A stretch of DNA of 64,000 bases from Nannocystis pusilla (GTDB lineage Bacteria; Myxococcota_A; Polyangia; Nannocystales; Nannocystaceae), in the NCBI RefSeq assembly GCF_020073745.1, contig NZ_JAIRAU010000015.1:124001-188000 (forward strand). The letters are read 5' to 3'. Position 1 is the stretch's first letter. The number at the start of each line of letters is the position of its first letter. The notes beneath the pieces were generated by a model. The model saw only the letters and a program-made list of their open reading frames with translations, did not search any database and was not told the DNA's origin. Of this stretch, positions 55,850 to 62,328 are shown piece after piece. The position numbers and the translations under genes are program-made.

Positions 55850-56152
55850 GCCCTGGGGGACAGGTGTCATGCGGCGACCTCCCGGAGGCGCGGGGCTGGC
55901 GCGCAGGACATGCCCCGGCAGACAGGTGGCATGCGGGCGAGCGAGACCGGCCGACCGGATCGGCGGGACATGCCCCGTGGGACAGGTGTCGTGCGGCGGG
56001 TGGGGAGGACCTGGGCGCGCGAGCCGGACCGCGGAGCCGGCGTGCTGCGCGGGCGTGCGGCGGAACTGGCGCGGAGGACATGCCCCTTGGCGCTTGCGGA
56101 GAGGCGCGCGTGAGCTGCGCGGGAGGACATGCCCCGAAGGACAGGTGTCACG
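55845..56152. repeat. Array of composite CATG/CAGGTG repeat units between hmuU and hmuT
   Basis: Four to five units of the form CGGGACATGCCCxxxGGGACAGGTGTCATGCGGCG occur at about 55845-55875, 55904-55935, 55964-55998, 56076-56095 and 56124-56152. They are separated by 30-70 bases of GC-rich sequence. Each unit joins a GACATGCCC core to a GACAGGTGTC core. The last overlaps the hmuT stop codon and the first covers the hmuU start, so no free promoter space is left between the two genes. Confidence 0.8.
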
Positions 56153-57050
56153 GGTCGGCTCCGGGGCGGACTTCGGGGTGGAGGGCGAGGACGAGCTCGC
56201 GCAGGCCCTGGCCGACGCGGGGGCCGAAGCCGAGGAGCTTGAGGTCGTCGACGGCGACGACCCGCCGGTCGCGGCCCGCAGGGGTCTCGGCGAGGCCGGG
56301 GAGGGCCAGCAGACCGGGGACGCCGCCGAGGCTCTCGAGGCCGCGCGTGGGCAGGACGACGACGTCGGGCGCGGCGGCGACGACCGCCTCGGCGCTCCAC
56401 GGCTTCATGCCGGTGAGGGCGTCGCCGGCGTTGTCGGCGGCGGCGAGGCGCACGAGTTCGGCGCCGCCGGTGTCGCGGCCGGCGACCAGGAGGCGCCCGG
56501 GTCCACGGGCGTAGACGAACAGGACGCGCGGGCGCGAGGTGGCGCGGGCGCGCAGGCGGTCGACCTCGGCCAGCTCGGCGTCGAGGTCGGCCAGCACCGC
56601 GGCCGCCGCGTCCGGCCGGCCGATCGCGGCGGCGATCCGGGTGATGTTGCCGCGCGCGGCGTCGAGGTCCTCGCCGGCCGGGAGCCGCTCGAGGTGGACG
56701 CCGGCGGCGCGCAGCTGCTCGAGCGCGGTGGTCGGTCCGGCCGCGTCGCTGGCGATCACGAGGTCGGGGCGCAGGCCGAGCACGCCCTCGGCGGAGAACT
56801 GGCGGTAGTAGCCGACGCGGGGCAGGGCGGCCGCGCTCTCGGGGTACACGCTCGAGAGGTCGACGCCGACGACGCGGTCGCCGGCCCCGAGCGCGAACAC
56901 GGCCTCGGTCACGGGGCCGCCGAGGGTGACGATGCGCCGCGGGGCGGTGACTTCGGCGGCGCCGGCGGGTCTGTCCGAAGGGCCAGCACAGGCGGACGAC
57001 GCGAGGGCGACGGCGAGGGCGAGCGAGCGGAGGGCGGTCGAGGGGCGCAT
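56148..57050 (-). CDS. hmuT: Periplasmic haem-binding protein HmuT
   Basis: A 300-residue BtuF/HmuT-family binding protein with lipoprotein signal (LALAVALASSACAG). It has RIVTLGGPVTEAVFALGAGD, then VVGVDLSSVYPESAAALPRV followed by GYYRQFSAEGVLGLRPDLVI. The last is the mark of HmuT proteins, where Tyr binds the haem iron. GMKPWSAEAVVAAAPDVVVL and LKLLGFGPRVGQGLREL also fit. It is the first gene of the haem locus, starting at ATG 57050, divergent from the S4 paralogue with Fur-like boxes between. Confidence 0.93.
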   Translation of the reverse strand: MRPSTALRSLALAVALASSACAGPSDRPAGAAEVTAPRRIVTLGGPVTEAVFALGAGDRVVGVDLSSVYPESAAALPRVGYYRQFSAEGVLGLRPDLVIASDAAGPTTALEQLRAAGVHLERLPAGEDLDAARGNITRIAAAIGRPDAAAAVLADLDAELAEVDRLRARATSRPRVLFVYARGPGRLLVAGRDTGGAELVRLAAADNAGDALTGMKPWSAEAVVAAAPDVVVLPTRGLESLGGVPGLLALPGLAETPAGRDRRVVAVDDLKLLGFGPRVGQGLRELVLALHPEVRPGADP

Positions 57051-57110
57051 TGCGGATCCAGGCCGATGACATCGCGCGGCGCGCGGTCCAGGATCGTGGC
57101 TAGCATGAAT

Positions 57111-57125
57111 TGAAAATGCGAATCA
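57111..57125. promoter_or_regulatory. Fur-like box 1 (hmuT side)
   Basis: TGAAAATGCGAATCA matches the 7-1-7 Fur pattern TGATAATNATTATCA in about ten of 14 positions. It lies about 60 bases upstream of hmuT. On the minus strand it reads TGATTCGCATTTTCA, and TTGATT could be its -35 box. This AT-rich patch is unique in a very GC-rich neighbourhood. Confidence 0.6.
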
Positions 57126-57181
57126 AAGTTAATTTCTCGGCGGTGGTTGGCGGAACCGCCCGCACAGCCCGGGAGATGGGC

Positions 57182-57217
57182 TTGACATTTGATTTTGAAA
57201 ATTGTTATCAATATAAT
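57182..57217 (+). promoter_or_regulatory. Fur-type operator and promoter of the S4 paralogue
   Basis: TGAAAATTGTTATCA (57196-57210) matches the Fur 7-1-7 consensus TGATAATNATTATCA in all but two positions, and it is palindromic. It lies between TTGATT (57189-57194) and TATAAT (57212-57217), which are 17 bases apart and make a good sigma-70-type promoter. Binding there would block RNA polymerase. ATG 57237 of the S4 gene follows 20 bases after the -10 box. A related Zur protein could also use such a site. Confidence 0.8.
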
Positions 57218-57236
57218 CCTCGCTCGGAAGCGCACC

Positions 57237-57854
57237 ATGAGTCGTTACACCGGACCTCGTCTCCGCATCCTCCGCCGCCTCGACGTCGACCTCCCGGGGC
57301 TGACCGCCAAGTCGCGCGAGAAGCGACCCTATCCCCCGGGGCAGCACGGGCAGGCGCGGCGCAAGCGGCCCTCGGCCTACGGCATGCAGCTCGCGGAGAA
57401 GCAGAAGCTCTGCTTCAACTACGGGGTCACCGAGCGGCAGATGCGGCGGCTGTTCGCCGAGGCGATCGCGGCGCGCGGGGTGACGGGCGAGGTGCTGCTC
57501 GAATACCTCGAGCGCCGGCTCGACAACGTGGTGTTCCGCGCCGGGCTGGCGCCGACGATCCCGGCGGCGCGGCAGCTCGTGACCCACGGGCACATCCGCG
57601 TCGACGGACGCCGGGTCGACATCGCCTCGTTCCGCGTGCGCACCGGCGCCGAGATCACGCTGCGCCCGCGCAGCCACGACCTCGACATCGTCCAGCGCTC
57701 CGTGGCCCAGCCGGCGCGGATCCCCGTGCCCGCCTGGCTCGAGTGCGACCCGGCCCATCGCCGGGCGAAGATGGTCGGCAGCCCGCGCGGCGACGGAGCC
57801 CCCTTCGAGCTCGATGTCCAGCTGGTCGTCGAGTACTACGCCCGCTTCTTCTAG
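57237..57854 (+). CDS. rpsD: Ribosomal protein S4 paralogue lacking the zinc site
   Basis: A 205-residue S4 protein, a primary binder of 16S r[75 protein letters not shown] and the S4 RNA-binding fold [20 protein letters not shown]. Zinc-type S4 proteins carry a C-x-x-C...C-x-C/C cluster in the first 40 residues; none is present here, so this is a C-minus form. The promoter overlaps a Fur-type operator, so it is probably made when metal is scarce. It may replace a zinc-bearing S4 elsewhere in the genome. Its neighbour at +7 bases is cotranscribed. Confidence 0.9.
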   Translation: MSRYTGPRLRILRRLDVDLPGLTAKSREKRPYPPGQHGQARRKRPSAYGMQLAEKQKLCFNYGVTERQMRRLFAEAIAARGVTGEVLLEYLERRLDNVVFRAGLAPTIPAARQLVTHGHIRVDGRRVDIASFRVRTGAEITLRPRSHDLDIVQRSVAQPARIPVPAWLECDPAHRRAKMVGSPRGDGAPFELDVQLVVEYYARFF

Positions 57855-57861
57855 GAGTCCC

Positions 57862-58263
57862 ATGCCGCGCACGCCGACCCCCGACAACTCGCTGATGGCG
57901 CTGATCGTCCGCCGCTGCGGCCTCGACGCCCTGGCGGCCGAGCAGCTGCAGCGGATCGAGGCCGCCGCCTGGGACCTGGTCGCCGACGGGGTGACACCCG
58001 ACGTGCTGCGCGCGGTGCTGGCGACGATCGCCGGCGTGGCGACGGCACCCTCCGGCCTGCCGCCCCGGGCGCGCCGGCTGCTGCGGAAGTTCGCCCGCGC
58101 GCAGGCGCTCGGGGTGCCCGCGGACGTGCTGGCCAGCTTCACCGAGGACGCGCTGCGCCTGGCGCTGCTGATCGACGACGCGTTCCACCGCGGCCACGCG
58201 CTCGGCCGCGCCGAGGCGACCACGCCGATCGAGGCGCCCGCCCGCGGGCCGTGGCAGCACTGA
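57862..58263 (+). CDS. Small helical protein cotranscribed with the S4 paralogue
   Basis: A 133-residue protein of no recognised family. It starts at ATG 57862 with AGGAG four bases upstream, seven bases after the S4 stop. It is predicted to be mostly helical (ALAAEQLQRIEAAAWDLVAD, DVLRAVLATIAGVA, RRLLRKFARAQALGV, DVLASFTEDALRLALLID), with a single Cys (RRCGLD) and a His-rich stretch near the end (DDAFHRGHALGRAE, PWQH). Because it shares the metal-regulated promoter it may serve in the same response, for example as a metal or ribosome-associated factor (inference). Confidence 0.75.
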   Translation: MPRTPTPDNSLMALIVRRCGLDALAAEQLQRIEAAAWDLVADGVTPDVLRAVLATIAGVATAPSGLPPRARRLLRKFARAQALGVPADVLASFTEDALRLALLIDDAFHRGHALGRAEATTPIEAPARGPWQH

Positions 58264-58352
58264 GGCCGGCGCCGGCGAGCTGAGAGGACATGTTCGGAAG
58301 GACATGCTTTCTGCAGCATGTTCGATCGAACATGCTGCCGGGGACACGCGCT
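58264..58352. repeat. CATG repeat cluster between convergent genes
   Basis: GAGGACATGTTCGGAAGGACATGCTTTC is followed by GCAGCATGTTCGATCGAACATGCTGC. The second part (GCAGCATGTTCGA with TCGAACATGCTGC) is a perfect 13-base inverted repeat with no loop. It could terminate both converging genes and is one of the longest uninterrupted palindromes of this repeat family in the window. Confidence 0.75.
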
Positions 58353-59939
58353 TCAGGTGGCCTGGGCGGCGATCCAGCGGTAGACCGACGGGCCCATGCC
58401 TCGCATGAGCTCGGGGTCGGGCTCGAGCGCGTCGACGCGGGCGAGCTCGCCGTCGGCCGAGAGCACGTAGAGGTTGCGCGGCGCGGTCGGGGGGAGCAGC
58501 AGCTCGAGGCTGAACTCCTGGTCGTCGCGGCTGTGGAGCAGGAGGTCGCCGTCGTCGTCGATCGCCAGGGCCCACATCGGCACGCCCTGAAAGCGCTCCA
58601 TGCCGGCCGACGAGACGCGCACGATCTCGCCGGCGACCAGGCCGCCGACATCGGCGCCGCCGTCGGTGACGCAGGTCCAGGCGAGGTAGCGGGCGTTCGG
58701 CGAGGCGACCGGCGGCTGGGCGCCGGCGCACGGGGCCTGCTCGGCGCTGAGCAGCTCGAGGCCGGCCTCGTCGACGCGCAGGGCGGCGCCGCGGGTGGTG
58801 GCGAACAGCACGGCGCGGCCGTCGACGCTGGTGCGGGTGAACAGCTCGCTGGTGTCGCCGATCAGCGGGCGACCGACGTGCTCGCCGGTGGCGAGGTCGT
58901 AGCGGCGGATCACCAGGCCCTCGCGGAAGACGTAGTGGCGCGGGGAGATCGCGGCGATCAGGCGGTCGGCGTTGTGCCACGCCGCGCCCGCCGGCACGGC
59001 GCACGCGAACGCCGGCTCGCCGGCGACCCAGCGCCACACGTCGCAGGCGCCGGCGCCGGCGAGGCTCAGGGTGCGGCCGTCGGGGTCGACCACGGCGAGG
59101 CCGCAGCTGGGGCCGGGGCCGGCGCAGCGGGCCCGCGGCAGCCGCAGCAGCGGCGCGTCGGGCAGGCGCGCCTCGCCGAGGGCGGTCAGCGCGGGGACGG
59201 CGTCGTAGCCGTGAGCTGGCCGAGGGTACCTGAGCGCAAGGACATGTCCTCCCGGACCTGGCCGTAAAACCCCGTTCTCCGGGACACCTTGTACGGCGAA
59301 CACGACCGGCGCGTCGGCGGCGCCGACGGCCCCCCAGACCTCGGCGCAGCCGACCGGCAGCGGCCAGGCGAGCGGCACGACGGCGCCGGTGTCGCTCGCG
59401 CTCGGGGTGGCGACGCGCGGGCTCAGCGGGACCAGCTCGAGCGCGGCCGGGCAGCCGGCGGTCCACCACAGCGCCCCGCCGGCGGGGGCGAAGCCGGCGG
59501 CGTCGGGGGCGAGGCCGGCGGGCAGCGCGAGCGGCAGGGTGCGCTCGCCCGCGAGGTCGACGTAGCCGGCGCGGAGCGAGCCGAAGCTGTCCCCGAGTTC
59601 ATGTTGCCAGCCGCCGTCGGCGGCGCGGACCAGCGCGCCTTGACCGCGCGGATCGAGCTCGACGACGAGGGGCAGCACCTCGGCTTCGGGGCCCGGATCG
59701 GCGGGCAGCAGCTCGCGCTCGACGAGGCGGCCGGCGTCGTAGATCGTCAGGGTGCGGGCGCCCCCCTTGTCGCGCTGCGACGCGATCCACACGGCGCGCG
59801 CGTCGACCGTGGGCGGGCCGCAGGCGACCAGCAGCGCGAGGATCAGGGCCGTCCCGCCCGCTCGGGCCCGCCAGCTTTGCGGCCCTCCGCGCAGGTCCTC
59901 GTCCGGGCGCGCGTACGGGGTCGCCGCTTGTGACTTCAC
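58353..59939 (-). CDS. Secreted propeller-like lipoprotein
   Basis: A 528-residue protein starting at GTG 59939 (GGGGGA just upstream). A lipoprotein signal lies unusually far in (ALILALLVACG, about residues 31-41), so the real start could be a later rare codon. The body is a series of beta strands with regular GxW and DG turns (RDKGGARTLTIYDAGRLVER, AVWIAS, RRYDLATGEHVGRPL, WALAIDDDGDLLLHS), as in beta-propellers. It ends with MGPSVYRWIAAQAT. No enzyme motif is seen. An in-frame repeat insert (about 59220-59290) encodes a Pro/Gly/Arg-rich loop. It is divergent from the TPR gene, 84 bases apart. Confidence 0.7.
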   Translation of the reverse strand: MKSQAATPYARPDEDLRGGPQSWRARAGGTALILALLVACGPPTVDARAVWIASQRDKGGARTLTIYDAGRLVERELLPADPGPEAEVLPLVVELDPRGQGALVRAADGGWQHELGDSFGSLRAGYVDLAGERTLPLALPAGLAPDAAGFAPAGGALWWTAGCPAALELVPLSPRVATPSASDTGAVVPLAWPLPVGCAEVWGAVGAADAPVVFAVQGVPENGVLRPGPGGHVLALRYPRPAHGYDAVPALTALGEARLPDAPLLRLPRARCAGPGPSCGLAVVDPDGRTLSLAGAGACDVWRWVAGEPAFACAVPAGAAWHNADRLIAAISPRHYVFREGLVIRRYDLATGEHVGRPLIGDTSELFTRTSVDGRAVLFATTRGAALRVDEAGLELLSAEQAPCAGAQPPVASPNARYLAWTCVTDGGADVGGLVAGEIVRVSSAGMERFQGVPMWALAIDDDGDLLLHSRDDQEFSLELLLPPTAPRNLYVLSADGELARVDALEPDPELMRGMGPSVYRWIAAQAT

Positions 59940-60023
59940 TCCCCCGCCTGGTGTCGCCGCGGCCACCACCCCCAGGGTAGCAGCCTTGCGCGCCCGATGC
60001 GGGTTTGGCAGGCTTCGCGCCTC

Positions 60024-62042
60024 ATGTCCGGCGACCCCAAAGACCCTGATTACGACGATACCGAAGGCGACCTCGAGCCCGGCGAGCTGATGTTCGACGA
60101 GGGCGACGAGGACGAGGAGGGCGCAGCCTCGGCCGAGGAGATCCAGGAGGCCGCCCAGGCGATCGAGCTCGTCACGCTGCCGGTCTCGTGCACCAACGAG
60201 GGCAAGGGCGCGCCGCTCGGCATGGGCATCCAGCGCTTCTGGGCCCAGGAGCTGGCCGAGGCCGGGGTCAAGGCCGCGGCGCCGGTGTTCACGGCGATCC
60301 AGGAGCAGAACGGCCGCCGCGCCCCGGCGCTGATGATCTTCCGCGAGCCGTGGACCGACGAGCGCGCGCTCGAGGGCATCAACCGGTTCGCCAACGCCAA
60401 GTTCGGCCTGGCCACCGACATGTTCGCGCAGGAGGAGAAGGTCACGCTCACCGCCCGCCTGGTGGCCGTGAAGCCCGGGCCCGCGCTCGAGACCGTCGAC
60501 ACCTTCACCGCCGAGACCACCGCCGAGCAGCTGCCCGGCGAGGTGTTCGTGCTGACGCAGAAGATCGCCGCGGCGCTCGGCAAGTCGGTCGAGAAGCAGA
60601 CCTGGCAGGACGCGTTCGGCACCGCCAACGTGCAGGCGATCATCTCGTTCCTGGTCGGCCTCGGCAACCTCAGCGCGCTGCAGGGCCGCTGCGTGCCGAC
60701 CACGTCCGACCAGCTGCTCTCGCCCCTGATGGACGCGCTCGGCCGCGCGCCCGAGATGGACGTGACGATGCAGGCGCTGCACGCGATGACCGACATCCTC
60801 ATCGCCGGCCAGCCCGACCAGGCCGCGATCCCGCTGTCGGTGCAGGCGCTGTCGATCGCGGCGCAGAAGCGCAAGACCGACCAGGGCGCGTGGCACCACC
60901 TCGCGCTGGTGCTGCGCCGCGTCGGCGACCTCGGGTCGGCGGTGCAGGCGTTCCAGCAGGCCATCAACCTCGGGCCGCAGAACGCCGCGGTCGCGGCCGG
61001 CTTCGTCGACACCCTGCGCGCCGCCGGCGACCTCGAGAACGCGCTCAAGGTGGCCCAGTTCGCAGTCGAGAACGGCAACGAGGGGCCCATGGTCATGGCC
61101 CAGCTCGGCAGCCTGCTGATCGAGAACGACCAGTTCGACGAGGCCGAGCCGTTCCTCCGCCGCGCCGTCGAGGAGGGCAAGGTCCCCAGCGCCTACGGCG
61201 ACCTCGCCAACGTGCTGTGGGAGACCACCGAGGAGGACCCGAAGAAGATCCAGGAGGACCGCGACGAGGCGCTGGCCCTGCTGGCCCAGGCGATCGAGCA
61301 GCCGACGATCGCCAAGAGCACGCTCGACATCCTGCTCGACCTCCACGAGGAGGAGAAGCTCGAGAAGGCGACGGTGCTGATGCTCCGCGCCGCCGAGAAG
61401 CACGCCGAGAACGCGACCGTGCTGCGCTACGTCGCCAGCATGTACCTCGAGGGCGACGAGCCGTCGCGCGCGCGCCCGTACCTCGACGCGATCCTCAAGC
61501 TGCAGCGCCGCAGCCTCGACGACGACGCGTTCGCCCGCCGCGCGATCCTCACCCTCGACGTCGACAACTTCGAGGACCGCTACGACCAGGCGATCGACTA
61601 CGTGCGCTCCGGCGACCCGCAGAAGCACCTCGCGGCGGCCAAGTTCCTGCGCGAGATGATCGGCCGCGACCCGCGTTACTGGCAGCCGCACCTGATGCTG
61701 GCGCTGGCCGTGCGCGACAGCGAGGGCGACGCCTCGGCGCTGTCGCACCTCAACGACGCCGTCCGCCTGCGCCCCAACGACGCCGAGATCCGCAACCTCA
61801 TGGCGGCGATCCTGCGCAAGCAGGGCCGCGCGCGCGAGGCCGTGGAGCACCTGCGCGCGGTCGTGGCGATCAACCCGCGCGAGATCGAGCCGGTCGTCAA
61901 CCTCGCCTCGGCGATGCGCGACGCCAACATGTTCGAGGAGTCGCGCCAGGTCTGCACCGCGGCGCTGCAGATGATCCCGGACCACCCGGAGTTCAAGCGG
62001 ATCCTCGACAGCCTGCCGCCGCCGCGGCAGCGCCAGAACTAG
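60024..62042 (+). CDS. Tetratricopeptide-repeat protein
   Basis: A 672-residue cytoplasmic protein. ATG 60024 is chosen; ATG 59997 would add nine residues. It starts with an acidic stretch (YDDTEGDLEPGELMFDEGDE). A non-TPR domain follows (CTNEGKGAPLGMGIQRFWAQ, and IFREPWTDERALEGINRF). From about residue 270 it is built of TPR repeats (HHLALVLRRVGDLGSAVQAF, VAAGFVDTLRAAGDLENALK, MAQLGSLLIENDQFDEAEPF, LMAAILRKQGRAREAVEHLR). No signal peptide is present. It is probably a scaffold; the partner is unknown. Confidence 0.85.
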   Translation: MSGDPKDPDYDDTEGDLEPGELMFDEGDEDEEGAASAEEIQEAAQAIELVTLPVSCTNEGKGAPLGMGIQRFWAQELAEAGVKAAAPVFTAIQEQNGRRAPALMIFREPWTDERALEGINRFANAKFGLATDMFAQEEKVTLTARLVAVKPGPALETVDTFTAETTAEQLPGEVFVLTQKIAAALGKSVEKQTWQDAFGTANVQAIISFLVGLGNLSALQGRCVPTTSDQLLSPLMDALGRAPEMDVTMQALHAMTDILIAGQPDQAAIPLSVQALSIAAQKRKTDQGAWHHLALVLRRVGDLGSAVQAFQQAINLGPQNAAVAAGFVDTLRAAGDLENALKVAQFAVENGNEGPMVMAQLGSLLIENDQFDEAEPFLRRAVEEGKVPSAYGDLANVLWETTEEDPKKIQEDRDEALALLAQAIEQPTIAKSTLDILLDLHEEEKLEKATVLMLRAAEKHAENATVLRYVASMYLEGDEPSRARPYLDAILKLQRRSLDDDAFARRAILTLDVDNFEDRYDQAIDYVRSGDPQKHLAAAKFLREMIGRDPRYWQPHLMLALAVRDSEGDASALSHLNDAVRLRPNDAEIRNLMAAILRKQGRAREAVEHLRAVVAINPREIEPVVNLASAMRDANMFEESRQVCTAALQMIPDHPEFKRILDSLPPPRQRQN

Positions 62043-62187
62043 CCGGAATCGCAGTTCGGCGGCCCGCGTGGCCGAGCCTGACGACGCGCGTGTCGGAGCT
62101 GTCCGACCGCGCGTCGTCGCACGTTCGCCGGCCGCCGCGGCTCCAGGCGCAACGCCGTTTCGCCACGGATGTCGTGAGCGAGGGGCG

Positions 62188-62230
62188 GCCGGGGCAGTGG
62201 TGCCCCGGCGCGAAGTGGTTTTAGCCTTGT
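62188..62230 (+). terminator. Likely terminator of the TPR gene
   Basis: GCCGGGGCA (62188-62196) and TGCCCCGGC (62201-62209) form a nine-base stem around GTGG. A short TTTT follows 12 bases later (GTGGTTTTAGCC). The distance is larger than in a canonical intrinsic terminator, so the call is tentative. The rest of the gap (62043-62328) holds no gene. Confidence 0.5.
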
Positions 62231-62328
62231 GGCTACCGAAACTTGTCCGCACGCCGGCGGGCGTGAGACTGACAGTGAGGCCCGGCGGGGCGACGGCCAG
62301 CAGGCCTTTTGAACCGGAGAACCAACCA

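Noticed and set aside
57196..57210. Zur box instead of Fur box
   Set aside because: The 7-1-7 match to the Fur pattern is stronger and the divergent genes are for haem uptake. Zur cannot be excluded, so the finding is stated as Fur-type and left open.
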